Notes under the pieces: generated by a model
What the model was told of the DNA's origin: nothing
The model's input: only the letters and a program-made list of their open reading frames with translations
Database searches by the model: none
Program-made: the position numbers and the translations under genes
Part shown: in pieces, positions 54,971-64,000 of the stretch
Layout of the letters: each line of letters begins with the position of its first letter
How positions within the stretch are numbered: the stretch's first letter is position 1
Assembly: GCA_023442485.1 (NCBI GenBank)
Contig: JAEZZG010000057.1
Location: forward strand, 1 to 64,000
DNA length: 64,000 bases
DNA from: Actinomycetes bacterium
GTDB lineage: Bacteria > Actinomycetota > Actinomycetes > Propionibacteriales > Propionibacteriaceae
Reading direction: 5' to 3'

Positions 54971-56410
54971 CTAGGGTTGCCGGTTCCTCGCCCGATCCCG
55001 GATGATCTGTTTCACCTCTTCGACGTCCGAGTTGATCTCGGTGACGATTCTGCGACCGTGCTCGATGCCAGCAAACCTTGGGGGCATATCAGGCTCGCGA
55101 CCGGTCGCCTCAACAATCGTATCCGCGAACTTGACCGGCAGCGCGGTTTCGAGGACGATCATCGGCTCATCGCCTGCGAAGGCCTCGCCGACCTTCCAGG
55201 CGTCGGCGGTATGCGGGTCGATCAACACCTGGTGATCAGTGTCGAGGCGGCGAATCGTCTCCACCCGATCGGCGTGTGTTGAGGAACCAGCGACGAAGCC
55301 GTAGCGCGACGAAATCTCGGCGAATTCAGCCTCTCCGGATAGGTCGAACTCGGCTTTGGTGTTGAGTTGGGTGGAGAAGAGGTCACGGGTACGCTGGGCG
55401 TCGCGTCCAAGCAGGTCAAAAATGAATCTCTCGAAATTGGATGCCTTGGAGATGTCCATTGATGGGCTCGACGTTGCGAGGGTCTCGGCAGCGGACCTGA
55501 CTCGGTAGACACCTGTGGTGAAGAACTCTTCGAGGACATTGTTTTCGTTGGTGGCCAGTACCAGTCGCTTGATCGGCAGCCCCATCTCCCGGGCAATGTG
55601 ACCGGCGCAGATGTCACCGAAGTTCCCTGTCGGAACCGCAAAGGAGACCTGCTCACCTGGGCTAGAAGTCACCCGCAGCCACGAGGAGATGTAGTAGACC
55701 ACCTGAGCTAAGAGCCTGGCCCAGTTGATGGAGTTCACCGCACCGATGTGGTAGGTCTGTTTCATCCAGGTGTCGGCGTTGATCTCCTTGACGAGATCCT
55801 GGCAGTCATCGAAGACTCCGCGCACCGCCAGGTTCACCACCGCTTGATCATCGATGGAATACATCTGTGCTTGCTGGAAGGGGGTCATTCGCCCGGCTGG
55901 GGATAACATGAACACCTGGACGCGGTCCTTGCCGATCATCGCATACTCTGCCGCCGACCCGGTATCACCGCTAGTCGCGCCGAGAATGGTGATGAAATCG
56001 TCACGGCGATTCAACTCGAAGGCGAACAACTCTCCCAGCAACTGCATCGCCATGTCTTTGAAAGCTGCCGTCGGCCCATTCGATAGATGAGCGAGGTACA
56101 TGGACCCGGCCACATGAGTGACCGGAACGATATCCGGATGGGAGAATTTGTCTCCACCGTAGGCAGCCTTGGTGATCGACAAGAGATCGTCTGCGGTGAT
56201 GTCGTCGACGAAGAGGCCGAGGACCTGTGCAGCCAATGCCGAGTAGCCCTGACTGAAAAGTATGCTTCGCCACTGTTCAAGGAGTTCAGCATCCAGCCGA
56301 GGATAGGAATCGGGCAGGTAGAGGCCACCATCATCAGCGAGACCTGCGAGGAGGATGTCGCAAAACGGGTGGGTTGTCCCGTGGGGATCACGAGTGGATA
56401 AGTAACGCAT
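54971..56410 (-). CDS. thrC: Threonine synthase
   Basis: ThrC converts O-phosphohomoserine to threonine with PLP. The 479-residue enzyme is the long type: it begins [20 protein letters not shown], has the PLP lysine in GPTAAFKDMAMQLLGELFAF, GATSGDTGSAAEYA and FAVPTGNFGDICAGHIA. It is separated by more than 20 kb from hom and thrH. Its ATG overlaps the rpe stop (TGATG), tying it to that operon. Confidence 0.96.
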   Translation of the reverse strand: MRYLSTRDPHGTTHPFCDILLAGLADDGGLYLPDSYPRLDAELLEQWRSILFSQGYSALAAQVLGLFVDDITADDLLSITKAAYGGDKFSHPDIVPVTHVAGSMYLAHLSNGPTAAFKDMAMQLLGELFAFELNRRDDFITILGATSGDTGSAAEYAMIGKDRVQVFMLSPAGRMTPFQQAQMYSIDDQAVVNLAVRGVFDDCQDLVKEINADTWMKQTYHIGAVNSINWARLLAQVVYYISSWLRVTSSPGEQVSFAVPTGNFGDICAGHIAREMGLPIKRLVLATNENNVLEEFFTTGVYRVRSAAETLATSSPSMDISKASNFERFIFDLLGRDAQRTRDLFSTQLNTKAEFDLSGEAEFAEISSRYGFVAGSSTHADRVETIRRLDTDHQVLIDPHTADAWKVGEAFAGDEPMIVLETALPVKFADTIVEATGREPDMPPRFAGIEHGRRIVTEINSDVEEVKQIIRDRARNRQP

Positions 56411-57069
56411 CAGTGGCAGCAGGCCTCCGTCGCAAGATCGCGCAAGGTATTGACCATCGCGTCAGGGTCATCGGCGCGATAGACGGCAGAACCGGCGACG
56501 AAAACGTCGGCACCGGCTTCAGCGCAGCGTCCGATAGTCTCCACCGACACTCCGCCGTCAACCTGAATCCAGACTTCCTGCCCGGTCTTGTTCACCAATT
56601 CGCGGGTGCGCCGGATCTTCGGCAAGACCAGATCAAGGAACTTTTGCCCACCGAAGCCTGGCTCCACCGTCATCAACAAAATCATGTCGAGCTCGCCGAG
56701 TAAATCAGCGTAGGGCTCGATTGGAGTAGCCGGACGCAAGGCCATCGACGCGCGAGCTCCCTTGGCTCGAAGCTCGCGAGCCAGACGGATCGGAGCCCGG
56801 CAAGCCTCAACGTGGAAGGTAACCGACTCTGCACCGGCTTCGACGAAGGCAGGGGCCCACTCGTCCGGATTTTCGATCATCAAGTGCATGTCAAGCATCT
56901 TGTCTGTGACCTTGCGGATGCACTCGACTACGGGCAGTCCGATAGTTAGGTTGGGGACGAAGTGGTTGTCCATGACGTCGACATGGATGCCGTCTGCACT
57001 GGGAATCTTGCCGATCTCACCCTTGAGGTCAGCAAAATCCGCATTCAAAATGCTGGGAGTAATCTTCAT
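56410..57069 (-). CDS. rpe: Ribulose-phosphate 3-epimerase
   Basis: Rpe interconverts ribulose 5-phosphate and xylulose 5-phosphate. The 219-residue TIM barrel shows [30 protein letters not shown] (metal ligands), [29 protein letters not shown] and [12 protein letters not shown]. The ATG at 57069 follows AGGG at seven bases; a GTG two codons earlier is too close to it. It lies in the rsmB-rpe-thrC run. Confidence 0.96.
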   Translation of the reverse strand: MKITPSILNADFADLKGEIGKIPSADGIHVDVMDNHFVPNLTIGLPVVECIRKVTDKMLDMHLMIENPDEWAPAFVEAGAESVTFHVEACRAPIRLARELRAKGARASMALRPATPIEPYADLLGELDMILLMTVEPGFGGQKFLDLVLPKIRRTRELVNKTGQEVWIQVDGGVSVETIGRCAEAGADVFVAGSAVYRADDPDAMVNTLRDLATEACCH

Positions 57070-57132
57070 AGTCACGCCCTAAGCCTATCCCAACCGGCTG
57101 CAGACCAAGGTGGATAGTCAACCCTGAGATGA

Positions 57133-58527
57133 CTAGTCGAATACAGCGATGAAGGCAGCAAACATCGCATCGGTCCCGTGCCGGTGGGGCCACAACTGGA
57201 TGAACCTGGGATCAGTAGAGGCGGCACAATCGGGCACACCCGGCAATAATCCTGGACCATCGAGAATGTCGATGTTGCGACCAACTCGGCTAAGTGATTC
57301 GTTGACGACGTGGACTGTTTCGGCTAAGTGAGGCGAGCAAGTCACATAGGCGACGACCCCGCCATCAGCAACCTGGCGAAGCTGCGTGGTCAAGATATCG
57401 GCCTGGATTTTGGTCAGCTCAGCCAGGTCAGATTGGTTTTTACGCCATCTGGCTTCAGGGCGACGCCGAAGCGCCCCCAACCCCGAACACGGCACATCAG
57501 CGAGAATCCGATCGAACCGACCAGCCTCAGGTTGCATTTCCGTTGCATCGGCGCGGCGAATCTGGTACCAATCCGGCGGATAGGCACGCAATGCCTCTGC
57601 AACTAATTCGCAACGATGCTCTTGGATTTCTGCCGCGATGACTTTCCGGGATTGCTGACCAGCCAAGCCAGTCAGCAATGCTGTCTTACCTCCCGGCCCA
57701 GCACACACATCCAGCCAAAACTCCCCCACACCTTTGGTCGGAACCCGACTCAATGCCCACGCGATTAGTTGGCTACCTTCGTCTTGAACCCCGGCTCTGC
57801 CTTCAACCACGGCGGCAACCTCAGCAGGGTTACCTTGACGATAGGCCCCGAAAGGTGAATACCGTGCCGGTTCACCGTCAAGTTCATCCACCTCGGCTAG
57901 TCCAGGACGCACCACCAGCGTCGGTACCGGAGCGTCGTTATTAGCCGCCAAAGCCTGCGTCGCTTCATCTGAGAGGAGATCACGATAGGATTCAACGATC
58001 CATTCCGGGTGTGCGCTGCGAAGGGCTAGACCCGGCACACTTGACTCGTTTGACGCACCCGACAACCGCTCTACCCACACATCAAAGGAGGCGGCGACAA
58101 TCTTCCTGGAAATCGCATTGACAAGCCCGGTTACCCTCTCCCCTGCCACATGAGCCGCCAGATTAACTGAGGAGTCGACGACTCCATGGTCTTGAATACC
58201 GAGCAGGAGGTATTGGCTAGCGGCCAGCCTGAGCACATCGACGACACTGGGCTGCATGGTGGTTACAGCTCTACCGCCAGCGGCTTCGATGATCTGATCT
58301 AGCACTCCCCAATATCGGCATGTAGTGGCTACGACAGAGGTGACAAATCGGGAGTCGACTCCGTCACCGGCGTGCGCCAACCCTTCTTTCAGTGCCAAGT
58401 TCGCGAAAGCGCCGTCGTGGGTCACCGCCCTCAGGATCTGATAGGCGAGCTTGCGTGAGGCGTCCACCGGGCGGGCCCGCCCCGATCGGTGGCGTCTAGT
58501 CCCGCGTTTGCGATTGATCGATCCCAT
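57133..58527 (-). CDS. rsmB: 16S rRNA cytosine-967 C5-methyltransferase RsmB
   Basis: The 464-residue protein has an N-terminal NusB-like RNA-binding domain (about 25-160) and a C-terminal SAM methyltransferase domain with DVCAGPGGKTALLTG, the catalytic DVPCSGLGALRRRPEARW (Cys attacks the base) and VTCSPHLAET. In other actinobacteria it also follows fmt. It starts five bases after the fmt stop with GGTGAG upstream. Confidence 0.94.
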   Translation of the reverse strand: MGSINRKRGTRRHRSGRARPVDASRKLAYQILRAVTHDGAFANLALKEGLAHAGDGVDSRFVTSVVATTCRYWGVLDQIIEAAGGRAVTTMQPSVVDVLRLAASQYLLLGIQDHGVVDSSVNLAAHVAGERVTGLVNAISRKIVAASFDVWVERLSGASNESSVPGLALRSAHPEWIVESYRDLLSDEATQALAANNDAPVPTLVVRPGLAEVDELDGEPARYSPFGAYRQGNPAEVAAVVEGRAGVQDEGSQLIAWALSRVPTKGVGEFWLDVCAGPGGKTALLTGLAGQQSRKVIAAEIQEHRCELVAEALRAYPPDWYQIRRADATEMQPEAGRFDRILADVPCSGLGALRRRPEARWRKNQSDLAELTKIQADILTTQLRQVADGGVVAYVTCSPHLAETVHVVNESLSRVGRNIDILDGPGLLPGVPDCAASTDPRFIQLWPHRHGTDAMFAAFIAVFD

Positions 58528-58532
58528 CTGGC

Positions 58533-59483
58533 TTACTCACCGAATCGGCAACGGCCCGGGTTGGCTCCACGGACCCAATCGATAGCTTTCATTCTCTTCT
58601 TGGAGAAGGCCTGGACTTCATCGAGTTCGACGACGCCGTCGCCAACCCCCACCCACACCTTCTTCTTCGAGTAGTCCATCTCTCCAGGCGCGAGGTCGGG
58701 AAGATCGACGACGTCATCGGTGACCAAGGCGCGGTAGATCTTGAATCGCTGCCCGTTCAATAAGGTCCAGGCGCCAGGGTCAGGGCTCATTGCGCCGATG
58801 TGGTTGACCAGCTCAACCGAAGTCATGTCGAAGTCGATTCGGGCGTCATCCGTCGTGATCTTGGGCGCAAGGGTGACGCCGTCGAAGCTTTGGGGCTGCG
58901 GATCGATACCTGCGGCGATGTCGTCGATGGTGTCGAGCAGCAAGTTCGCCCCTAAGTGAGCCAGCTCCGTCAACACCTCACCGGCCGTGTCCCCTGGCGT
59001 CAAATCCCTCGTCAAGGTGCGATAAATCGGCCCTGAGTCGAGGGTTTTTTCAATCTGGAAGGTGCAGGCCCCCGTCTGGGTGTCACCAGAGCGAATCGCC
59101 CACTGCACCGGGGCGGCACCGCGCCATCGCGGAAGCAGGGAGAAGTGCAGATTCACCCAGCCGTGACGCGGCTCATCCAGCAAAGACTGTGGAATCAGCG
59201 CCCCGTAGGCGACCACCAGGCACAGTTGAGGGGCAAGCTGAGTGAATCGGGCACGAAAATCAGGGTCGGATAGTTTCTGCGGTTTGAGAACTTCAAGTCC
59301 TAGCTGGCTGGCGCGAGAGGCAACTGGGGATGGAACCGGACGTTTTGACCGGCCCACCGGGGCATCTGGGCGAGTCAAGACGCCCACTACGTCATGGCCA
59401 GAGGCGGCTAGGACTTCCAGACTTGGGACGGCAACGTCAGGGGTACCACAGAAAAGGATTCTCACCTTGGCTACTTTACCCAT
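58533..59483 (-). CDS. fmt: Methionyl-tRNA formyltransferase
   Basis: Fmt formylates initiator Met-tRNA. The 316-residue enzyme has ILFCGTPDVAVPSLEVL, the catalytic HFSLLPRWRGAAPVQWAI, GDTQTGACTFQIEKTLDSGPI and the C-terminal OB domain. The ATG at 59483 overlaps priA by eight bases; an in-frame GTG at 59465 is an alternative. def, often between priA and fmt, is absent. Confidence 0.96.
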   Translation of the reverse strand: MGKVAKVRILFCGTPDVAVPSLEVLAASGHDVVGVLTRPDAPVGRSKRPVPSPVASRASQLGLEVLKPQKLSDPDFRARFTQLAPQLCLVVAYGALIPQSLLDEPRHGWVNLHFSLLPRWRGAAPVQWAIRSGDTQTGACTFQIEKTLDSGPIYRTLTRDLTPGDTAGEVLTELAHLGANLLLDTIDDIAAGIDPQPQSFDGVTLAPKITTDDARIDFDMTSVELVNHIGAMSPDPGAWTLLNGQRFKIYRALVTDDVVDLPDLAPGEMDYSKKKVWVGVGDGVVELDEVQAFSKKRMKAIDWVRGANPGRCRFGE

Positions 59484-61467
59484 CGATGAGGAGCCGAACA
59501 GATTTCAAAGCTCGCTTTGCAGAACGGACGGCGAAAGAATGTTTGACAGCATCGACGAGTTCCTGACGCCTCGATGCCTCGATCTTGATGTGGACAGATT
59601 CCAGGGGTAACTCGAATAAGGCTCCGGTGGCATCCGAAATTGTTCCGGATTCAACCGGGCCGAAGATCGTTGCCCCTTCCGGTAGTTCGAGGGCGTCGAG
59701 GATGCCGGAGATGGTCGTCGAGATTCCTTCGATAGTGGCCATACATGACGCTGGTGGCAACTGGGCGACGACGCGGTCTGCGAGCAAGGTGTGTGCCACG
59801 TTCGCGGCGTCGAGTCGGATCAACCATTGAATTTCCGGCCACTTCGCCGGACCGGCGACGAAGACCCGCCCACCCTTGTCGCGAGGTCTAACCTTGGCGA
59901 CGATCTGCATCCAGCGACGGAAGGTTTCTTCTTCAACCCTAAAATCCTGGCGAGCCAGGTCGAGGCTTGGGTCGAGGATGACGGCGGCGAAGTATCCGCC
60001 GTCAGCTTCAGGCTCTACCCCGGAGGTCGAGATGACGATACAGGGCTGGTTTGAGACTTGATCGATGGGACGTTGAGCAGAACAGACGTAGATCGGCACT
60101 CCAAGAAATGCCCTACCGATCTCTTCTGCCGTCCGTTCCGCCCCCACGACGGGGGAACGCACCGTATGTGATCCGCAGTGTGGACACGCGAACTCTGCCA
60201 CTGCCTTGCCGCACCAACTACATTCCAGCATCTGTGCCCCGCTGCTATCGGCGTAGCGCAGCGGCCCCTCACACGACCGACATTTGAGTGCAGTGCGACA
60301 GCTACCACACTGTAACGCCAGTAAATAGCCACGCCGACTGACGTGAATCAGTACCGGCCCATTCATCAGCCCGGTCCGAATCGTCTCAAAGGCACGGTGA
60401 GGCAGACGTGATTGTTCAGCGCGAGAATCGATGGTTAGCTCGAAATCGGAATCTCCCGCCCCGCTCACCATCGGGCAGATGCCGCGAATCTGATCGTTAG
60501 CGAGCCGAATCTCCCTCAGCCAAGACCGCTCGATCAGTCGCTGAGCCTCGACGGAGCGACTCCACGAGGCCAGCAACAAGCCGGTATGGAAGTGGTGGGC
60601 GCGCAATACTGCGACTGTGCGGGCGTGGATATAGGGGGCGGATTCGTCTTGAAGACTGTCATTGCCCTCATCCCACAGCGCAATCAAACCAAGGTTCTTC
60701 ACGGGGGCGTAAATCGCAGAACGGGTGCCGACGACGATCCTGGCTTCCCCCTTCACCATCGCCAGGTAGGACCGGTATCTCATCGATCGAGACAGGTCGG
60801 AGTGGTAGCTAATCACAGATCCGGCACCGAAAACATCGCTGAGTTCGGCGGCGACGCGGTTAGCCTGTTTGACGTCGGGGAGAACAATCAGGCCAGATTG
60901 TTGGTTTTCGAGTGTGGCAGTCACTGCCTGGACGATCCCAGCGACCCAGTTTCCGCAACCGTGGTCGTCGCCGGTGACGGGGGCTACTTGCCAGAATGTG
61001 CGAGGAGATTGGCCTGCCCGGACAGCGTCAAGGAAAGCCGGGCCAGTCGGGTAGGCGTTGAGCCCACCCTTGTCGTAGCTACCCGATCCTAGACCCGGCT
61101 GCGAGGTGGCTAGCCACGGCTCCTTCTCGACCCCTGCGTGGCGAGGAGGCACACAGCTTCGGATGACGTCATAGAACGTGCACCCGTAGTGTTGAGCGAC
61201 CACATGGGCGAGTTGGATTTGTTCTGGGGTCAATACTTCAACGGCCGAGATGACGCGCTCTAATGGTTCGAGGTGTTGTGAGTATCCAGACTTTTCTGCC
61301 AGCTCGATCACGAAACCGTCAGTGACCTTGCCCGAAAACCTCACCAAAACCCGCACGCCGGGGCTGACGAGTGCCTGCATCGATTCCGGGACAGCGTAGT
61401 CGAACAGTCGATCCAAGTGACGATGTTGGGTGTCGACTGCGACCCGGGCGATCACAGGGGAGGTCAT
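59476..61467 (-). CDS. priA: PriA (primosomal protein N') without intact ATPase motifs
   Basis: The 663-residue protein has the PriA N-terminal 3'-DNA-binding domain (VIARVAVDTQHRHLDRLFDY), VGTRSAIYAPVKNLGLI and the zinc-binding cysteine cluster (CGSCRTALKCRSCEGPL, then ECSWCGK and CPHCGSH). The Walker A lysine loop is gone (the site reads CGNWVAGIVQAVTATL), and the DEEH box is replaced by WDEGNDS. It should therefore bind forks but not unwind DNA by ATP hydrolysis. Loss of these motifs is known in other actinobacterial PriA proteins. GAGGAG precedes the ATG. Confidence 0.92.
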   Translation of the reverse strand: MTSPVIARVAVDTQHRHLDRLFDYAVPESMQALVSPGVRVLVRFSGKVTDGFVIELAEKSGYSQHLEPLERVISAVEVLTPEQIQLAHVVAQHYGCTFYDVIRSCVPPRHAGVEKEPWLATSQPGLGSGSYDKGGLNAYPTGPAFLDAVRAGQSPRTFWQVAPVTGDDHGCGNWVAGIVQAVTATLENQQSGLIVLPDVKQANRVAAELSDVFGAGSVISYHSDLSRSMRYRSYLAMVKGEARIVVGTRSAIYAPVKNLGLIALWDEGNDSLQDESAPYIHARTVAVLRAHHFHTGLLLASWSRSVEAQRLIERSWLREIRLANDQIRGICPMVSGAGDSDFELTIDSRAEQSRLPHRAFETIRTGLMNGPVLIHVSRRGYLLALQCGSCRTALKCRSCEGPLRYADSSGAQMLECSWCGKAVAEFACPHCGSHTVRSPVVGAERTAEEIGRAFLGVPIYVCSAQRPIDQVSNQPCIVISTSGVEPEADGGYFAAVILDPSLDLARQDFRVEEETFRRWMQIVAKVRPRDKGGRVFVAGPAKWPEIQWLIRLDAANVAHTLLADRVVAQLPPASCMATIEGISTTISGILDALELPEGATIFGPVESGTISDATGALFELPLESVHIKIEASRRQELVDAVKHSFAVRSAKRALKSVRLLIDG

Positions 61468-61478
61468 CGTCTCCTCGA

Positions 61479-62666
61479 CTAGCCCCGCACGCTGCGCTGA
61501 AGTAGCTCGACCTTGTCCTTGCGTTCCCAGGTGAACTGGTCAAGTTCTCTTCCGAAATGTCCGTAATTGACCACAGATGAGTAGATCGGACGCAGCAGGT
61601 CAAGTTGGTCGATGATCGCTGCTGGACGCAGATCGAAGACTTCTTGAATAGCAGCCGAGATTTGGTCTTCAGGGACGGTTTCAGTGCCGAAGCAGTCGAC
61701 ATAGAAACCGACCGGGCTGGCCTTGCCGATAGCGTAGGCGACGGAGAGTTCGCAGCGACGGGCTAAGCCGGCGGCGACCACATTCTTTGCGGCCCAGCGA
61801 AGGGCATAGGCGCCGGATCGATCAACCTTGGACGGGTCTTTGCCGGAAAACGCACCGCCACCGTGGCGGGCCATGCCGCCGTAGGAGTCGACGATGATCT
61901 TGCGTCCGGTCACGCCGGCATCACCCATGGGGCCGCCGACGACGAATGTCCCAGTGGGATTGACGAAGATGCGGTCAGGGTTGCAGGTGAGACCGTAGCG
62001 GTCGAGGATCGGGGAGATGACGTGGGAAATGATTGCGGGACGCAGAGTCGAATCCAGATCAACCCCGGCTCGATGCTGGGCCGACACCACGATGGCATCG
62101 ACTCCTCTCGGCCGGAAATCTTCGTCGTAGTCGATAGTGACCTGGGTTTTCCCGTCCGGGAAAAGATAATCCATCACACCTGACTTGCGAACCTTGGTGA
62201 GTTGTTCGGAGAGCCGGTGAGCTAGGTCGATTGGCAGCGGCATCAGCGACGGGGTTTCGTCGCAGGCATAGCCAAACATCAGGCCCTGATCACCGGCACC
62301 TTGGGTGGAGTACTGGTCAACACCTACTCCGTGTCGAACTTCCCAAGATTGATTGACACCACAGGCGATGTCGGGAGACTGGGACCCGATGGCCACCAAC
62401 ACTCCGCAAGATGCCCCGTCAAAGCTGGCTTCAGGACTGTTGTAGCCGATCTTCAGAATGGTTTTGCGGGCAATGTCAGCGATATCGACATAGGCTGAGG
62501 TGGTAACCTCCCCGGCGACGACGCAGGTGCCGGTGGTGAGCATGGTTTCGACGGCAACTCGAGAGGCGGGATCCTTCTCGAGGAGTGCGTCGAGGACGGC
62601 GTCGCTGACCGCGTCCGCAACCTTGTCGGGGTGACCTTCGGTGACGGATTCAGAGGTGAAAAGCAT
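61479..62666 (-). CDS. metK: S-adenosylmethionine synthetase
   Basis: MetK makes SAM from methionine and ATP. The 395-residue enzyme shows [72 protein letters not shown] and [16 protein letters not shown]. With metH it forms the methionine-SAM route. No clear ribosome-binding site precedes the ATG. Confidence 0.98.
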   Translation of the reverse strand: MLFTSESVTEGHPDKVADAVSDAVLDALLEKDPASRVAVETMLTTGTCVVAGEVTTSAYVDIADIARKTILKIGYNSPEASFDGASCGVLVAIGSQSPDIACGVNQSWEVRHGVGVDQYSTQGAGDQGLMFGYACDETPSLMPLPIDLAHRLSEQLTKVRKSGVMDYLFPDGKTQVTIDYDEDFRPRGVDAIVVSAQHRAGVDLDSTLRPAIISHVISPILDRYGLTCNPDRIFVNPTGTFVVGGPMGDAGVTGRKIIVDSYGGMARHGGGAFSGKDPSKVDRSGAYALRWAAKNVVAAGLARRCELSVAYAIGKASPVGFYVDCFGTETVPEDQISAAIQEVFDLRPAAIIDQLDLLRPIYSSVVNYGHFGRELDQFTWERKDKVELLQRSVRG

Positions 62667-62690
62667 GGTGGTTGCCAGTTCTGTCAGGAT

Positions 62691-63029
62691 TTAGGCGGGG
62701 TCGAATCCAGAAAAAGCGTCGAAGCTAAACTCAGGATCGGCTAGTGCAGCGGCGGCTTCGGCGGCCTCTGCCTCGGGGTCGATCGGCTGGTATTCGAGGA
62801 TACCGCTCTGGATCTCGCGCAAGGCGATGGAGAGGGGCTTTTCGTTGGGGCCAACCTCGACGAGGGGGCCAACGTTTTCTAGCAGGCCCTCGCCAAGCTG
62901 AGCGTAGTAGGCATTGATCTGACGGGCGCGCTTAGCGCCAAACAGCACGAGCTGGTACTTGGAATCAACCCGTTCTTGTAGTTCGTCTAGCGGAGGATTG
63001 ATGATTCCTTCTGGGATGTTCTCGGTCAA
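62691..63029 (-). CDS. rpoZ: RNA polymerase omega subunit
   Basis: Omega helps to assemble beta-prime into RNA polymerase. The 112-residue protein has the core [20 protein letters not shown] and the conserved [16 protein letters not shown], then [10 protein letters not shown], with an acidic C-terminal tail. The start is TTG at 63029, with GAAGG six bases upstream. It follows gmk, as in most actinobacteria, but the usual next gene, dfp (coaBC), is missing before metK. Confidence 0.94.
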   Translation of the reverse strand: MTENIPEGIINPPLDELQERVDSKYQLVLFGAKRARQINAYYAQLGEGLLENVGPLVEVGPNEKPLSIALREIQSGILEYQPIDPEAEAAEAAAALADPEFSFDAFSGFDPA

Positions 63030-63071
63030 AGTAAACCTTCGTCTCGTCGATACGCTATTTCCGACTGGATG

Positions 63072-63671
63072 TCACAGACCAAGCAATGATACCAGAGTGT
63101 TGACGGTTTCACCTAGGACGTCGTTGACGACGATGTGGTCGAACTCCGCGGCTGCATCCATCTCGATGCGCGCTGTTTGAAGACGGCGTTGCTGCTGTTC
63201 CTTGGTTTCACTCCCCCGGCCTCTGAGGCGACGGACGAGTTCGTCCCATGACGGTGGCTGGATGAATATCTGGACGGCATCAGGCATGGTGCGCCGGATC
63301 TGACGGGCACCTTGGAGGTCAATCTCCAAGATAACGGTCTTGCCCGCTGCCACAGCGTCCGAGACCGCCTTTCTGGGAGTCCCGTAACGGGTGGAGCCGT
63401 GCACCTCGGCCCACTCCAGCAACCCGTCATGAGTAATCAAATCATCAAACTCGGCGTCGGTGACGAAGAAGTAGTCGACCCCGTCAGTCTCGGTCGGACG
63501 CGGCTGGCGTGTTGTCGCAGAAATGGACACATAGACATCGGGATAGCGTTGTTTGATGATCCTGATCAGGGTGCCTTTCCCGACAGCGGTCGGCCCGCTG
63601 ATCACGAAGACGCAAGGGCGAGCGGATGCGTCTCCGTCGTGGATGTCGTGGGTGTTGGTGACGACAGACAT
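63072..63671 (-). CDS. gmk: Guanylate kinase
   Basis: The enzyme phosphorylates GMP. The 199-residue protein has the P-loop VFVISGPTAVGKGTLI near residue 20, SISATTRQPRPTETDGVDYFF, the lid region and VILEIDLQGARQIRR. The ATG at 63671 has TATTGT ending seven bases upstream and no Shine-Dalgarno sequence, consistent with a leaderless transcript; a GTG at 63680 is an alternative. Confidence 0.96.
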   Translation of the reverse strand: MSVVTNTHDIHDGDASARPCVFVISGPTAVGKGTLIRIIKQRYPDVYVSISATTRQPRPTETDGVDYFFVTDAEFDDLITHDGLLEWAEVHGSTRYGTPRKAVSDAVAAGKTVILEIDLQGARQIRRTMPDAVQIFIQPPSWDELVRRLRGRGSETKEQQQRRLQTARIEMDAAAEFDHIVVNDVLGETVNTLVSLLGL

Positions 63672-63723
63672 AGGGATCACAATAGCGAATCGTTACGCGG
63701 GTTGGCGAAGCTGGGGATATGAG

Positions 63724-63749
63724 AAACTCCCCGGACATCCGGGGAGTTT
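63724..63749. terminator. Terminator after mihF
   Basis: A perfect 11-bp stem, AAACTCCCCGG (63724-63734) with CCGGGGAGTTT (63739-63749), encloses a four-base loop between mihF and gmk. On the minus strand the stem ends in TTT followed by CTC. Confidence 0.75.
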
Positions 63750-63794
63750 ACTCACTAGAGAATATGCACTCTCATCAGGATAATCACGATGTTG

Positions 63795-64000
63795 CTAGTT
63801 GAACTCTGCCTTCAAGGCCTGAGTCTGGTGACCCCCAAGGCCTCTGAGTCTACGATTCGGAGCGATCTGCAACCGATCCATAATCTCAGCGGCACGCTTT
63901 TCCCCTACCCGAGGCAGGGTCTTTATCAGGTCGACCACCTTGATGTGGGCGACAACGTCATTTGTCGTGCTCAAGTCAAGAGCTTCCGCCAACGAGAGTT
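63795..64000 (-). CDS. mihF: Actinobacterial integration host factor mIHF (5' end outside window)
   Basis: The 3' part of the gene is present. The visible 68 or so codons read on through the window edge. The sequence VVDLIKTLPRVGEKRAAEIM then IAPNRRLRGLGGHQTQALKAEF matches the helix-two-turn-helix and C-terminal basic region of mIHF, a nucleoid protein that is essential in mycobacteria. The upstream codons (Leu-Ser-Leu-Ala-Glu) continue the family pattern, so an apparent TTG start at 63992 is an internal Leu. The order mihF-gmk-rpoZ is the normal actinobacterial one. Confidence 0.93.
   Translation of the reverse strand, partial: LSLAEALDLSTTNDVVAHIKVVDLIKTLPRVGEKRAAEIMDRLQIAPNRRLRGLGGHQTQALKAEFN

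Overview
The window looks like a chromosomal segment of an actinobacterium, most likely a member of the Propionibacteriaceae. The evidence is a methylmalonyl-CoA epimerase, a MeaB GTPase and a PduO-type cobalamin adenosyltransferase in a row, a full cobalamin-dependent MetH, 20S proteasome subunits, WhiB, actinobacterial NucS, mIHF and a PdtaS-type kinase. Base composition by eye is in the high fifties percent GC, lower than most actinobacteria. The family-level placement is inference; no rRNA is present.

Layout. 1-5.9 kb (+): glycogen/alpha-glucan genes treS (5' end outside the window), mak, glgB, then a GNAT-remnant/Nudix fusion. 5.9-15.7 kb: mixed-strand housekeeping with a TPR-thioredoxin, pgm, a PH-domain membrane protein with meaB, mce, a DivIVA-like coiled coil, nucS, a small zinc-binding protein with an alpha/beta hydrolase, a cyclophilin lipoprotein and pduO. 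15.7-34.4 kb (-): one long block in the order lysA-hom-thrH, rho, rpmE, prfA, prmC/tsaC fusion, wecA/AtpI-like fusion, atpZ-like, atpBEFHAGDC, DUF2550. This is broadly colinear with the lysA-to-glgB region of mycobacteria, with thrC/thrB replaced by thrH. 34.5-38.9 kb: tRNA-Arg(CCG), a GT87-like membrane protein, DUF6104, whiB1, pdtaS and a 23-codon gene for ribosomal protein bL37. 38.9-41.2 kb: a small island with an AT-rich core, holding an unknown lipoprotein, a secreted PKD-like protein and a second lipoprotein. 41.2-50.3 kb (-): cmk, tyrA, prcA, prcB, trmI, a HAD phosphatase and metH. 50.6-54.9 kb (+): a catabolic cassette of FGGY kinase, zinc dehydrogenase, SorC regulator and deoC. 55-64 kb (-): thrC, rpe, rsmB, fmt, priA, metK, rpoZ, gmk and mihF (cut by the window end).

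How the genes work together. TreS, Mak and GlgB belong to the trehalose-to-glycogen (GlgE) route, and Pgm links it to central metabolism. Epimerase, MeaB and the adenosyltransferase support B12-dependent methylmalonyl-CoA mutase, and MetH with MetK forms the methionine/SAM side. Hom, ThrH and ThrC can make threonine without a ThrB at this locus. The FGGY kinase, dehydrogenase, SorC regulator and DERA aldolase form an apparently self-regulated pentose/pentitol-type operon with no transporter.

The most unusual points are two tandem gene fusions (PrmC-TsaC and WecA-AtpI-like) next to each other upstream of the ATP synthase genes, proteasome core genes without pup, dop, mpa or pafA beside them, and a recurring -10 element placed 6-8 bases before start codons that lack a Shine-Dalgarno sequence. 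No CRISPR array, insertion sequence, prophage or attachment site was recognised.
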